Assembly: GCA_021791715.1 (NCBI GenBank)
Contig: JAJYWB010000055.1
Span: forward strand, 1-43,620
DNA from: Planctomycetota bacterium
GTDB lineage: Bacteria; Planctomycetota; Planctomycetia; Isosphaerales; Isosphaeraceae
Direction: 5' to 3'
Length of the DNA: 43,620 bases
The stretch's first letter is position 1. Each line of letters opens with the position of its first letter. A program made the position numbers and the translations under genes. This document shows, one piece after another, positions 31,589 through 40,515 of the stretch. The notes under the pieces were generated by a model. The model saw only the letters and a program-made list of their open reading frames with translations. It was not told the DNA's origin and ran no database searches.

Positions 31589-33613
31589 ATGCCGACGAGT
31601 TTGATTCCGACGCCGCGCGATTGTCTGGAAATCGCTCCCCAATTGATCCTCGCGACATGGGGTTTGATCGCTTTAATTCTGGACATCGGTCCGCTTCGCT
31701 CGGCGACTTCCGACAAGCGACGCGGGACGCTCGGTCTTTTCTGCCTGGCGGGTTGCGGAATCGCGCTCGCGACGATGTTGTGGCGTTTGCTCAACCCGAG
31801 CGGCGAACGCGATCCGTTCATTTTCGGCGGCACGATCGCTTCCGACGCACTGACGTTCAGCTTCGACCTGCTCATCATCCTTCTGATGGCGCTCGTCGTG
31901 GGGCTCTCGACCGCCTGGAACTTCACCGAGCGGTGGGGCGAATATTTCGCGCTCCTCCTTTGGGCGGGGGTCGGGATGATGTTCCTGATCGCCGCGGACG
32001 AGCTGCTTACGCTTTTCCTCAGCCTCGAAACGATGACGATCTGCCTCTATTTGATCACCGGATTTGAGACGAGTCGAAGGCGATCGGTCGAAGGGGCGAT
32101 GAAGTACTTCGTTTACGGCTCGGTTTCGTCGGCGTTGTTCCTCTTCGGTCTCAGCCTGATTTACGGCCTGACAGGCTCGACCCGACTCGTCGAGGTGCAC
32201 AAAGTTCTTGAAGGAGACGCGGTTCAAGGGCTCTCGCACAATCTGGCGGGAGGCGTCGCGGTACTGCTTCTGCTGGTGGGGTTCGGGTTCAAAGTCGCCG
32301 CGGTTCCGTTCCATCAATGGGCGCCCGACGCGTATGAAGGCGCTCCCGCGCCAGTCACCGCGTGGGTCGCGACGGGATCGAAGATCGCCAGCTTCGTCGC
32401 TTTAATGAAAGTGTTTTTATTCGCTTTGGAAAGCTGGGGGAGCGGCGAATCGAGCCCGCTCGGCCCGGGATGGCTCGGGCTTCTGGCGGTGATCTCGGCG
32501 CTCACGATGACGTTCGGCAACTTCGCGGCGCTCGCGCAGAAAAATTTCAAACGGATGCTCGCTTATTCGTCGATTTCGCACGCGGGCTATATGCTGATCG
32601 GCGTGATCGCCGTCTCGGCTTCGACGAAGCTCGAATCCGCGGGCGCGGTTTTGTTTTATCTGATCATCTACGGCTTCACGACGGTGGGAACATTCGCGGT
32701 CGCGGCGTGGCTGGCGCGTGATTTCAACAGCGACATGATCGACGACCTCGACGGCCTGGGATACCGTTCGCCGATCCTCGCGGTCTGCATGGTTCTTTTA
32801 ATGCTGTCTTTGATCGGAGTTCCGCCGACCGCGGGATTCTTCGGAAAGCTTTATATGTTCATGGAGGCATTAAACGTCGATCGAACGGGACCTGCGAGCA
32901 TCACTCTTGTCGGTTTGGTGGCGCTCGGGCTGTTCAACAGCGTCGTATCGGCGTTTTATTATGTGCGTGTGCTCAAGGCGATGTTTCTGCGAACGGGTCG
33001 GGGGACGATCAAGCCCGCGTCGCGAGCGATCGCCGTTCCCGTCGTGATCGGAACGTTCGTCGTGATTTTCTTCGGCTTTTATCCCAATACGTTGCTCGAA
33101 TCGATGAACGTTTCGGCGGTCGAAATGCTCACGTCGAGCACATCGGGGATGATTCAAGAAAACACGCACATGAACCCGCTTTCTCAGATGAAATACAAAT
33201 CGGGCGCGGAGGTTCTCGACGAATACAAAAAGACGCTCGCGGCCGACAAAGAGCGGCTCAAATCGACCGAATTGACCGAAAAGGCGCGGAAGGAACTCGA
33301 GGAAGATATCAAACGTCTTGAAGGGATCGTCGCTCGCGGCGTCGTCGCGACGCCAGGAGGCGGGGGATCGGGATCGCCTCCCGCGAGCGCCGCGGCCGCG
33401 CCGGGGCAGGGGATGGGGATTGCGCTGCCGTCCACATATCCTGGAATGTCTCAAACAAAATCCGCGACCAAAGGCGCCGGGGGTGCCGCCAAAGGGGCGG
33501 GGGGTCGACGGGGCGCCTCGGGCAAAGCCGGTCGCGCTCCGAAAGCCGCGCCCGCGGCGAAATCGGCGCCTCGCCCCGGCGATTCGACCCCGAAAACCTC
33601 GCCTCCCAAGTGA
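31589..33613 (+). CDS. nuoN: NADH-quinone oxidoreductase subunit N with long C-terminal tail
   Basis: NuoN is an antiporter-like proton-pumping subunit. The first 505 residues are the normal membrane domain with about 14 helices, including the conserved acidic residue in LFLSLETMTICLYLITGF, the lysine region VPFHQWAPDAYEGAP, and AYSSISHAGYMLIGV. After that, an unusual tail of about 170 residues follows: a coiled-coil-like stretch (EVLDEYKKTLAADKERL and further to about 590), a Gly/Ser/Ala-rich part, and a Lys/Ala/Pro-rich end like a histone H1 tail. NuoL and NuoM, usually between nuoK and nuoN, are missing here. The start is ATG 31589, 63 bp after nuoK. Confidence 0.95.
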   Translation: MPTSLIPTPRDCLEIAPQLILATWGLIALILDIGPLRSATSDKRRGTLGLFCLAGCGIALATMLWRLLNPSGERDPFIFGGTIASDALTFSFDLLIILLMALVVGLSTAWNFTERWGEYFALLLWAGVGMMFLIAADELLTLFLSLETMTICLYLITGFETSRRRSVEGAMKYFVYGSVSSALFLFGLSLIYGLTGSTRLVEVHKVLEGDAVQGLSHNLAGGVAVLLLLVGFGFKVAAVPFHQWAPDAYEGAPAPVTAWVATGSKIASFVALMKVFLFALESWGSGESSPLGPGWLGLLAVISALTMTFGNFAALAQKNFKRMLAYSSISHAGYMLIGVIAVSASTKLESAGAVLFYLIIYGFTTVGTFAVAAWLARDFNSDMIDDLDGLGYRSPILAVCMVLLMLSLIGVPPTAGFFGKLYMFMEALNVDRTGPASITLVGLVALGLFNSVVSAFYYVRVLKAMFLRTGRGTIKPASRAIAVPVVIGTFVVIFFGFYPNTLLESMNVSAVEMLTSSTSGMIQENTHMNPLSQMKYKSGAEVLDEYKKTLAADKERLKSTELTEKARKELEEDIKRLEGIVARGVVATPGGGGSGSPPASAAAAPGQGMGIALPSTYPGMSQTKSATKGAGGAAKGAGGRRGASGKAGRAPKAAPAAKSAPRPGDSTPKTSPPK

Positions 33614-33682
33614 CCGGTTTCATTGAGCGACATGAACAATCCATAATATCTTTACAAATTCAGCTTTCGGAGCGACAACCGA

Positions 33683-34090
33683 ATGGCGATCGTGAACACG
33701 CTGGAAAAGTGCCTGGGGAGTCCTTACCTTTTCGTCGACAAGGACGCTCCGACCAGGGTCGGAAAACTGCTCGCTCTCGCCGGGGATCGGCTCGAGGCCG
33801 CGGTGAACCTTTCCAGGGCGCCGAAATCCGATCCCGCCGAAGTGAACATGATGTGCCATGAGGCGATGTTCGCCTGCATCCGAGCCCTCGTTTACGACAA
33901 GGGCTATCGCGAGGCGGGGCTCCGTTGCCTCCTCCTCGCGTTTGAAAAGCTCTACATTCACACGGGGCTCGTCGATTCGTCACACATCCATATGTACGAA
34001 AAAGTGCAGGCTCTCGCCCCCGCTCCCGAGGAGTCGATCGAGGCCGCGTCGGCGTTCGTCAAGAAAACGCTCGAGATCCTCGGTAAATAA
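33683..34090 (+). CDS. HEPN-like helical protein, function unknown
   Basis: This 135-aa protein is all-helical. Residues about 50-90 (MMCHEAMFACIRALVYDKGYREAG then CLLLAFEKLYI) resemble a HEPN domain, in which a conserved ALVYxKGYR stretch and a C-terminal helix follow. A catalytic R-X4-6-H motif is not clear, so ribonuclease activity is not indicated. No nucleotidyltransferase partner is adjacent, as is common for HEPN pairs. The ATG has CGGAG about 10 bp upstream. It lies 69 bp after nuoN and may be co-transcribed or independent. Confidence 0.6.
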   Translation: MAIVNTLEKCLGSPYLFVDKDAPTRVGKLLALAGDRLEAAVNLSRAPKSDPAEVNMMCHEAMFACIRALVYDKGYREAGLRCLLLAFEKLYIHTGLVDSSHIHMYEKVQALAPAPEESIEAASAFVKKTLEILGK

Positions 34091-34232
34091 TAATCATTTT
34101 TGAAAAAAACTTATATATCTAATCGTTGTTCGGTTCGCGACGACGCCTCGAATCGTCGCGAACCGCCGATGAAAATGATCAAGCGTGATAAACTCGATCC
34201 CCGTTATTCCGCGGAGACAAATAGAATCGCGA

Positions 34233-35378
34233 TTAAAGCGGATCGACTTCGGCGACGGTCGGTTCGAGAACGCCGAAGTATCGCCGCTGGAGAAAAAACG
34301 CGAAGTTGACGAGCCCGATCAACACAGGCACTTCGACAAGCGGGCCGATCACCGCGGCGAACGCCGCCCCCGAATCGACTCCGAAGACTCCCACCGCGAC
34401 CGCGATCGCCAGCTCGAAATTGTTGCTCGCCGCGGTGAACGAGAGCGTCGCCGTCTTTGCATAATCCGCTCCGATCCTCTTGCCCATATAAAATGAAATC
34501 AAAAACATTGCCACAAAATAAATTAAAAGAGGAATTGCGATCCGCAGAACGTCGAACGGGATCCGCACGATCGTTTCGCCCTTAAGCGAAAACATTACTA
34601 CAATCGTGAATAAAAGAGCGAACAACGTGATCGGCGCGATCCTCGGCAGAAAACGACGCTCATACCAATCGCGTCCTCGGATCGTCATCAGGGTCGACCT
34701 AGTGATCATCCCGGCCAGAAACGGAACTCCGAGATAAATCGACACGCTCACCGCGATCGAACCGATCGTAACTCGAGTCAAATCGACGTCGCCGAATCGA
34801 TACCCCAACAACCGAGGCGCCCATTTAATAAAAATCCAGGCATATATTGAATAAAAGAAAACCTGGAATACCGAATTAAACGCCACGAGCCCCGCGGCGT
34901 ATTCGGTATCCCCCTCCGCGAGCTCGTTCCAGACGATCACCATCGCAATGCACCGGGCGAGCCCGATCATGATAAGCCCCACCGCGTACTCGGGCTTATC
35001 GCTGAGAAACGCCAAGGCGAGCCCGAACATCAGCAAAGGACCAATAATCCAATTTTGAACAAGCGATAATGTCAGTATTCGATAATTTCGAAAAACCTTC
35101 CCCAGCTCCTCGTAGCGCACCTTGGCGAGGGGCGGGTACATCATCAAAATGAGCCCCGCGGCGATCGGGATCGACGTCGTACCGACCGACATCCGAGTGA
35201 TCCCTTTGACGACCCCCGGAACAAAATAACCAAGCCCCACACCCAGAAGCATCGCCGAAAAGATCCAAAGCGTGAGATGACGATCTAGAAACGAAAGTCG
35301 CGAGATCGTCCGAGGTCGACATGTCGGCGGTTCTAAATTCGACGAAGATCCCGTTTTTGGTGACACGTATTTCGACAT
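34233..35378 (-). CDS. acr3: Arsenite efflux transporter of the ACR3 type
   Basis: Acr3 exports arsenite across the inner membrane. The 381-aa protein has about ten helices. LDRHLTLWIFSAMLLGVGLG, MYPPLAKVRYEELGKVFRN, LIMIGLARCIAMVIVWNELA (with the conserved cysteine) and FTAASNNFELAIAVAVGVFG are diagnostic. The N-terminal 30 residues are polar, as in other family members. It is the last gene of a minus-strand arsR-arsC-acr3 operon; the ATG lies 12 bp after the arsC stop. Confidence 0.95.
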   Translation of the reverse strand: MSKYVSPKTGSSSNLEPPTCRPRTISRLSFLDRHLTLWIFSAMLLGVGLGYFVPGVVKGITRMSVGTTSIPIAAGLILMMYPPLAKVRYEELGKVFRNYRILTLSLVQNWIIGPLLMFGLALAFLSDKPEYAVGLIMIGLARCIAMVIVWNELAEGDTEYAAGLVAFNSVFQVFFYSIYAWIFIKWAPRLLGYRFGDVDLTRVTIGSIAVSVSIYLGVPFLAGMITRSTLMTIRGRDWYERRFLPRIAPITLFALLFTIVVMFSLKGETIVRIPFDVLRIAIPLLIYFVAMFLISFYMGKRIGADYAKTATLSFTAASNNFELAIAVAVGVFGVDSGAAFAAVIGPLVEVPVLIGLVNFAFFLQRRYFGVLEPTVAEVDPL

Positions 35379-35390
35379 GCATCGATCCTT

Positions 35391-35801
35391 TCAATTCGTC
35401 TCGATTTCGTCGAGGATCCGTTCGACTTTCCGTTGGATTTGGTCGCGAATCGCGCGGACCTCGGCGATCGGCTTGCCCGCGGGATCGTCGAGCCCCCAAT
35501 CCTCGGCGACCAAGATCCGCGCCGGGCATGTCGAGGCGTCGACTCCGCACCCCATCGTGACGATCCGATCGGCCGAATCCGCCATCTCCTGGGTGAGCCG
35601 CTTGGGAGCGTGCCCCGCGAGCGAAACGCCGATCTCCGCCATCACCTCGACCGCGATCGGATTGACGCGATCGCCGATCTCGGTCCCCGCCGAAATCCCC
35701 CGAACGTCGATCCCGCGCTCCGCCGCGAGCCGATTCGTCAACGCCTCGGCCATCTGAGATCGTCCCGCGTTATGAACACAAACATACAATATAGTTTTCA
35801 T
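35391..35801 (-). CDS. arsC: Arsenate reductase, thioredoxin-linked type
   Basis: ArsC reduces arsenate to arsenite for export by Acr3. The fold is that of low-molecular-weight tyrosine phosphatases, with the P-loop CVHNAGRSQ at residues 8-16. Three cysteines fit the thioredoxin-linked triple-cysteine mechanism: C8, C85 and C92 (in MGCGVDASTCP). The length of 136 aa is normal. It lies between arsR and acr3 in the same orientation. Confidence 0.96.
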   Translation of the reverse strand: MKTILYVCVHNAGRSQMAEALTNRLAAERGIDVRGISAGTEIGDRVNPIAVEVMAEIGVSLAGHAPKRLTQEMADSADRIVTMGCGVDASTCPARILVAEDWGLDDPAGKPIAEVRAIRDQIQRKVERILDEIETN

Positions 35802-35945
35802 ATCCTCGTATCACTTTCCATTGAATCCGCGTTAACGGATATAAGCGCCTCAAAAAAAGAGGCCGCCGCGCCGAGTCGCCGTCCTCCGAATCCGCCTACG
35901 CGGATCTATTCGACGAAAAAAAACTCGACCGAAGCCGCCGACGCC

Positions 35946-36305
35946 TTATCCTTTGCAAGAGCCGCCGCGATCGAGCTTGCTTTTATCGCGCCGCGAAGTC
36001 TCCCTTCCGCACGCGTTTTCAAGACGGTCGATCAGCGCCCGGTGCAACTCGTTTCGGGGTTTCGCGAGCCGGTAATGAACCCAAAGACCTTCCTTGCGTC
36101 CTTTCACGATCCCCCGTTCGCGCAGATACGCCAGATGGCGAGAAACGGTCGATTGCGGCAGTTCGAGCGCCTCGTGCAAACGGCAAACGCATACCTCGCC
36201 GTCTGAAAGCAGGTTCAAAAGCCGCAATCGGACGGGATCGGCGAACGCCTTGAAGAGTTCGACCGAGTCTTCCAGCGTATCGACGGCTTGATTTTTCATC
36301 CGCAT
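35946..36305 (-). CDS. arsR: Arsenic-responsive repressor ArsR
   Basis: This 119-aa winged-helix repressor has the arsenite-binding pair C39 and C41 in GEVCVCRLH, which sits in the recognition helix region. Recognition-helix residues are LPQSTVSRHLAYLRERG. The wing is KGRKEGLWVHYRL. Arsenite binding should release it from the operator. The ATG at 36305 lies only 6 bp after a good -10 element, so the message may be leaderless; an in-frame ATG at 36299 is the alternative start. It heads the arsR-arsC-acr3 operon and is divergent from the ferredoxin-flavin reductase. Confidence 0.95.
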   Translation of the reverse strand: MRMKNQAVDTLEDSVELFKAFADPVRLRLLNLLSDGEVCVCRLHEALELPQSTVSRHLAYLRERGIVKGRKEGLWVHYRLAKPRNELHRALIDRLENACGRETSRRDKSKLDRGGSCKG

Positions 36306-36310
36306 ACGCG

Positions 36311-36340
36311 AATATAGACGAACCCGACCGAAGGAGTCAA
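36311..36340 (-). promoter_or_regulatory. Predicted promoter of the ars operon
   Basis: On the minus strand TTGACT (36340-36335) and TATATT (36316-36311) are 18 bp apart. The -10 ends 6 bp before the arsR ATG, so the transcript would begin at or next to the start codon. An ArsR operator is expected to overlap it, but no clean dyad was recognised. Confidence 0.65.
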
Positions 36341-36600
36341 GACGACGAAAAGTGAAAGATCGTGCGATCGCTTTGAAGCGACGGAGTCATGTTCGGTTCG
36401 ATTCAAGACGCATTGATCTAGATTGAGGATAATACCTCGATCGATTTTACATTGGTTCATTTGGCTTAAACGCTCATATTCGCGCGTTAATCCAAGGCGA
36501 TCCACCACGAAACGCGGTCGAGAGGATGGAAGAAAAACAACCTGCGATTATGTAGTTGCATATTGATTCTTACACGACCGTAGAACGGGGAGACTCGACA

Positions 36601-37692
36601 ATGCCGGATCCCAAATTTGTCAAACCGTGGCACGGGGTCGCTCGAGAGAGCATCGATTGGCGACCGATCGTCGCCGAAGACTCCTGCATCGGCTGCGGCG
36701 TTTGCGTGACGACATGCGGACGTCAGGTGTATCGGTTCGATTTTGAGCGGAAAAAAGCGATCGTCGCCGAACCGACGCAGTGCGCCGTCGGATGCACGAC
36801 ATGCGCCAATATCTGTCCGACTCATGCGATCCACTTTCCCAGCCTGGACCAGGTTTTAGATATCCTTTCACAACCCGATGTTCGATCGTCCGTTCTCGAA
36901 GAACTGAAACTCCGTCACGATCAGATCGATGCGCAAGGTGTTCTTCCTCATCCCGATCGGATCGTGAAGCTCGTCGTCGAGAATGTCGCGTCGGCGGGTA
37001 AAAACGGCGTGATCGTTAACCTGACCCCGAAAACCTCGGTCGATTGGCTCTGCCAATTCACTCCCGGCGATTACCTCGAGATTTGGAGCCCGAGTAATCC
37101 CTGGATCGCCCGCGCTTATTCAATCGACAACGCCCCAAGAGACGACGGGAAGATCGAGGTCGAACTGCGTCGGCCGCCAAAAGGTCGACTCGGCGAAACC
37201 GGCGGCGTCTTCGACTTGAAAGTTGGAGACGAGGTTCCGGCGCGCGGACCGCTTGGTCATTTCCACATTCGTTCCCCAATCGACGTCCCTCTTCTGTTCA
37301 TCGCTCGCGAAACCGGTTTCGCTCCGATCAAATCGATGATCGAGCACCAATTGCGGCTCGCGCCCGACCGCGACATCGCGCTCTTATGGGATTTAAACGA
37401 TACCGACGATCTCCACCATCTTGATTCGATCCGATCTTGGACTCTTTCCGACAATCGTTTTCGATGTGTTATTTCAACGATGCGAGCCGACGATCATTTC
37501 ACTCCTCCCGATGGACTGGTTTTCTCGGTGGGAACGATCCGCGAGACGCTCGATCTTCATCCCGAACTCGATCCCGCCGGCCGCGACGTTTACCTCGCGG
37601 GACCGCGCCGGTTCGTCGGTCGTGCGCTCGAAGAACTCGAACGAAAAGGTGCGCCGCGCGACCGAATCGTGTTTGAAACCGTCGGTGATTGA
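36601..37692 (+). CDS. Ferredoxin-flavoprotein reductase (2 x 4Fe-4S plus FNR-type FAD/NAD domains)
   Basis: The predicted 363-aa protein starts at ATG 36601, with GGGGAG 8 bp upstream. Residues 29-39 have CIGCGVCVTTC and residues 61-73 have CAVGCTTCANICP, giving two 4Fe-4S clusters. The rest is a ferredoxin-NADP reductase-type module: the FAD motif RAYSIDNAP near residue 178, the NAD(P) motif ARETGFAPIKSM near 237, and the terminal VYLAGPRRFVGRALEELE. It should move electrons between NAD(P)H and an iron-sulfur acceptor or partner enzyme. It lies divergent from the ars operon, with about 295 bp between. A link to arsenic redox is possible but not shown. The exact substrate is unknown. Confidence 0.88.
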   Translation: MPDPKFVKPWHGVARESIDWRPIVAEDSCIGCGVCVTTCGRQVYRFDFERKKAIVAEPTQCAVGCTTCANICPTHAIHFPSLDQVLDILSQPDVRSSVLEELKLRHDQIDAQGVLPHPDRIVKLVVENVASAGKNGVIVNLTPKTSVDWLCQFTPGDYLEIWSPSNPWIARAYSIDNAPRDDGKIEVELRRPPKGRLGETGGVFDLKVGDEVPARGPLGHFHIRSPIDVPLLFIARETGFAPIKSMIEHQLRLAPDRDIALLWDLNDTDDLHHLDSIRSWTLSDNRFRCVISTMRADDHFTPPDGLVFSVGTIRETLDLHPELDPAGRDVYLAGPRRFVGRALEELERKGAPRDRIVFETVGD

Positions 37693-37757
37693 ATATCAAT
37701 TATTAGATTATATACTGAATTCGAAAAGTCGAGGCGCTTTTGAAATTAGCCGCCGCC

Positions 37758-38213
37758 TCACGCGTCCTTGGCGCGATCGCGCGGCGCCTTGAGCGCCGTC
37801 TCGTGCCAGTATTTCCGCAGCATCACCACCAGCTCGCGATACCTCGGAAATTCCGAAGGCTTTTGAATGTACGTGTTCGCGCCCGCTTGATACGTTTGTA
37901 AAACATCCTCGTCGCGCTTCGAGGTCGTCAGCACCACCACCGGAATCGTCCGCAAAAACGCGTCCGATTTGATCGTCGAAAGCACCTGCCAACCGTCGAT
38001 CCCAGGAAGATTAAGATCCAGAAGGATCAAATCGGGCTCGTCCCCCGCGGGACAAGCGGGATCGCGCAGCCTACCCAAATAATCGATCGCCTGTCCCCCG
38101 TCGGAGACGATCGTCAGCCGATGTTCCACCTTCCCCTCGCGCAAGGCGCGCTCGATGATCTTCGTATCGGCGCGACTATCCTCAACCAATAATATGTGAA
38201 ACTCAGGGAACAT
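37758..38213 (-). CDS. Single-domain response regulator (Rcp1-like)
   Basis: This 151-aa protein is a CheY-like receiver with no output domain. The acid pocket is E11 and D12, the phospho-acceptor is D66 in LILLDLNLPG, and K118 lies in YIQKP. The RxDPACPAGDEPDL insert before the phosphorylation strand is typical of Rcp1-type regulators paired with phytochrome-like kinases. It overlaps the 3' end of the PAS histidine kinase gene by 11 bp, so kinase and regulator are translated together. It probably works by protein contact rather than DNA binding. Confidence 0.93.
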   Translation of the reverse strand: MFPEFHILLVEDSRADTKIIERALREGKVEHRLTIVSDGGQAIDYLGRLRDPACPAGDEPDLILLDLNLPGIDGWQVLSTIKSDAFLRTIPVVVLTTSKRDEDVLQTYQAGANTYIQKPSEFPRYRELVVMLRKYWHETALKAPRDRAKDA

Positions 38214-40320
38214 GTAACACTTCGGTTCTTAATGAAACGACCGGCGCGATACGCTGATCGGGAAGCGCGACGAAAAACGTCGAACCCTCCCCCGGCCGGC
38301 TTTCCACCCAAATCCGCCCGCCGTGCGCCTGAACGATTTTTTGACAAATCGCCAGTCCCGCCCCGGTCCCCTCGTACTCCTCACGCGTATGCAAACGACG
38401 AAACATCTGAAAAATCTTGCCATGGAATTGGGATTCGATTCCAATCCCATTATCACGAACGAAAAGCACCGACCAGCCCGGATCGGAATCGATTCGCCCG
38501 CCGATCTCCACCACGGGCCTATCGCAATTGTTATACTTCAATCCATTGGAAATCAAGTTTCCCAGCAGTTGACCAACCCGTGAACGATCCCCCCAAATCG
38601 TCGGAAGAGGTTCAAGAATACGGACTTCGGCGTTTTTCGCTCGAATCAGCTCGGCCAGATCTCGAATCACCACCCGAGCCGCCTCCGCGAGCGAAATCTC
38701 GGAAAATTCCCCGGTAACCCGGCCCGCTCGCGATAACGCCAAAAGATCGTTAATCAACGACCGCATCCGACGCGAAGCTTCAACCAAAAATCGGATATAC
38801 TCGCGGCCGTTTTCGTCAAGCTTATCCCCCGAATCCCTTAATAAGAAGTCGGAAAACGCGATCAATGTGCGCAAAGGTTCTTGAAGGTCGTGCGAGACGA
38901 CGTGGGTGAATTCGTCGAGTTCTTTGTTTTTTCGAGATAGCTCGTCATTCGCGCGGGCGAGCCGTTCGTTCTTCTCGTGAAGCTCGTCTTCAAGCACGCT
39001 CCGCGCCGTCACATCCTGCGCCACGCACCTTGAATGAAGCAGCTTCCGCTTCGAATCAAAAACCCCAGTCCCGCGAACCCAAACGACGATCGTCTCGCCG
39101 TTCTCCTTCCTCCAGGTCGTTTCCAGTTCGATATACCCGTTCCTCAAAAAATCGGCGAAACACGTCTCGAATTCGCCGCGACGATCGGTCGCGAGCAAAT
39201 CGATCACCCGCTTATCGATCAACTCCTCGCGGGGATAACCGAGAGTTCGTTGCAACGTGTCGTTGCACTGGACGATCCTCCCCTCGTCGTTCAAGCTGAA
39301 ATACATCGCCGGAGCGTTTTCATATAAATCGCCGTACCGATCCCTCAACTCGGCGAGTTCGCGATTCTTCTTCTTCAGCTCCTCGTTAAACTGTTGCAGA
39401 AATTTATGTCGCTTCCTTTGTTCATCCTCCGATCGAACCTTTTCGGTCACGTCGGTCCAATGACAACGCAAATGCGTGATCTGATGATTTGAATCATATC
39501 GCGCACCGATATTAAGTTCGACATGTTTCGTTTCTTTTTTCGAATTGACGATCCTCAGCCGAACTCCGTGCGCCTCTCCCTTCTCCACCACCGATTCAAA
39601 CCGCTCGATCGCGAGATTTCGATCGCTGGGATGAACGACTTCGAGGAATGATTTTCGAGACAAATCGGCGAGCGACCAGCCGAGAAATATTTGCTCCGCG
39701 GCGCTCGAATCGATCCAGTGGAGCGTGACGGGATCGAGCCTGCCGATCATGTCGAGCGTCGAAAACGCCCCCGATGCGAACGGGTCGAACGTCGAATCGG
39801 CGGGCTCGGGAGGCTCGTACATCCCGCTCCGCGTCAGCGCTCGCACGATCCGACACGACGAATCGTTCGCATTCGCTTTCGCATTCGAACTCGCCAAATT
39901 CGAACGCGCCGACAATCGAAAACGACGCCGATCCTCTAGCGTTTCAATCCCCCGAATCAATCGCTCGAACTCGTCGTAAAGCGCCGCGGGGGCCGGGTCG
40001 ATCGAACCCCGCTCGGCGCCGCTCTCGATCCACGAAACCAGCTCGGTCACCCGCGCCCGCCAATACTTGCATTCATATCTTGAAAAAAGAAAGAAAATAG
40101 ATCCTGTTAAGGGGAGACCGAGAATCGCGCAAACGACGATCGCCGCCGATCCCCCCCCGGTCGAAGCCGAACGCGAAAGCGACGCCCACAAAACGATCGC
40201 CCACAACGCGAGCGCCGCCCCGAGAGCCGTTTTCAGCGGCCGATTTCCCCGCGTCGCCCACGATGCTAAATCTTTAATCGACATGTTGAACTCGATGGAA
40301 TCTTCGTCCGTGTCTTCCAC
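38203..40320 (-). CDS. Membrane PAS sensor histidine kinase
   Basis: This 705-aa kinase has two membrane helices near residues 32-48 and 59-79, so it sits in the membrane with a cytoplasmic body. Two PAS domains follow, about 155-285 and 315-430; the second contains YENAPAMYFSLNDEGRIV. A coiled stretch around 430-465 leads to the HisKA helix with the phospho-histidine in VVSHDLQEPLRTL near residue 472. The ATPase domain has NLISNGLKYN, DNGIGIESQ and GTGAGLAICQKIVQAHGG. No GAF or phytochrome chromophore site was seen. The gene overlaps the Rcp1-like regulator downstream and follows the hybrid kinase gene by about 195 bp. Confidence 0.93.
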   Translation of the reverse strand: MEDTDEDSIEFNMSIKDLASWATRGNRPLKTALGAALALWAIVLWASLSRSASTGGGSAAIVVCAILGLPLTGSIFFLFSRYECKYWRARVTELVSWIESGAERGSIDPAPAALYDEFERLIRGIETLEDRRRFRLSARSNLASSNAKANANDSSCRIVRALTRSGMYEPPEPADSTFDPFASGAFSTLDMIGRLDPVTLHWIDSSAAEQIFLGWSLADLSRKSFLEVVHPSDRNLAIERFESVVEKGEAHGVRLRIVNSKKETKHVELNIGARYDSNHQITHLRCHWTDVTEKVRSEDEQRKRHKFLQQFNEELKKKNRELAELRDRYGDLYENAPAMYFSLNDEGRIVQCNDTLQRTLGYPREELIDKRVIDLLATDRRGEFETCFADFLRNGYIELETTWRKENGETIVVWVRGTGVFDSKRKLLHSRCVAQDVTARSVLEDELHEKNERLARANDELSRKNKELDEFTHVVSHDLQEPLRTLIAFSDFLLRDSGDKLDENGREYIRFLVEASRRMRSLINDLLALSRAGRVTGEFSEISLAEAARVVIRDLAELIRAKNAEVRILEPLPTIWGDRSRVGQLLGNLISNGLKYNNCDRPVVEIGGRIDSDPGWSVLFVRDNGIGIESQFHGKIFQMFRRLHTREEYEGTGAGLAICQKIVQAHGGRIWVESRPGEGSTFFVALPDQRIAPVVSLRTEVLHVP

Positions 40321-40515
40321 ACGCGCCGCGCGCGTCTTTCACCAGAACTCTTGTTGAATCATACGAAATCGACACACGAACAAAGGTCTGATCAGATACT
40401 CAATTGAACGTTTTCATGTTACTCACAGAAGAGCCTCGCCGGCGCGTCGGGCCGACGTGATCGCGGCTTCGCAACGTTAGGATCTTGAAACAAAGCCGCG
40501 AACGATCGAACCGAG

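Noticed and set aside
35433..36206. 257-aa plus-strand ORF across arsC and arsR
   Set aside because: It is antisense to two clear genes on the minus strand.
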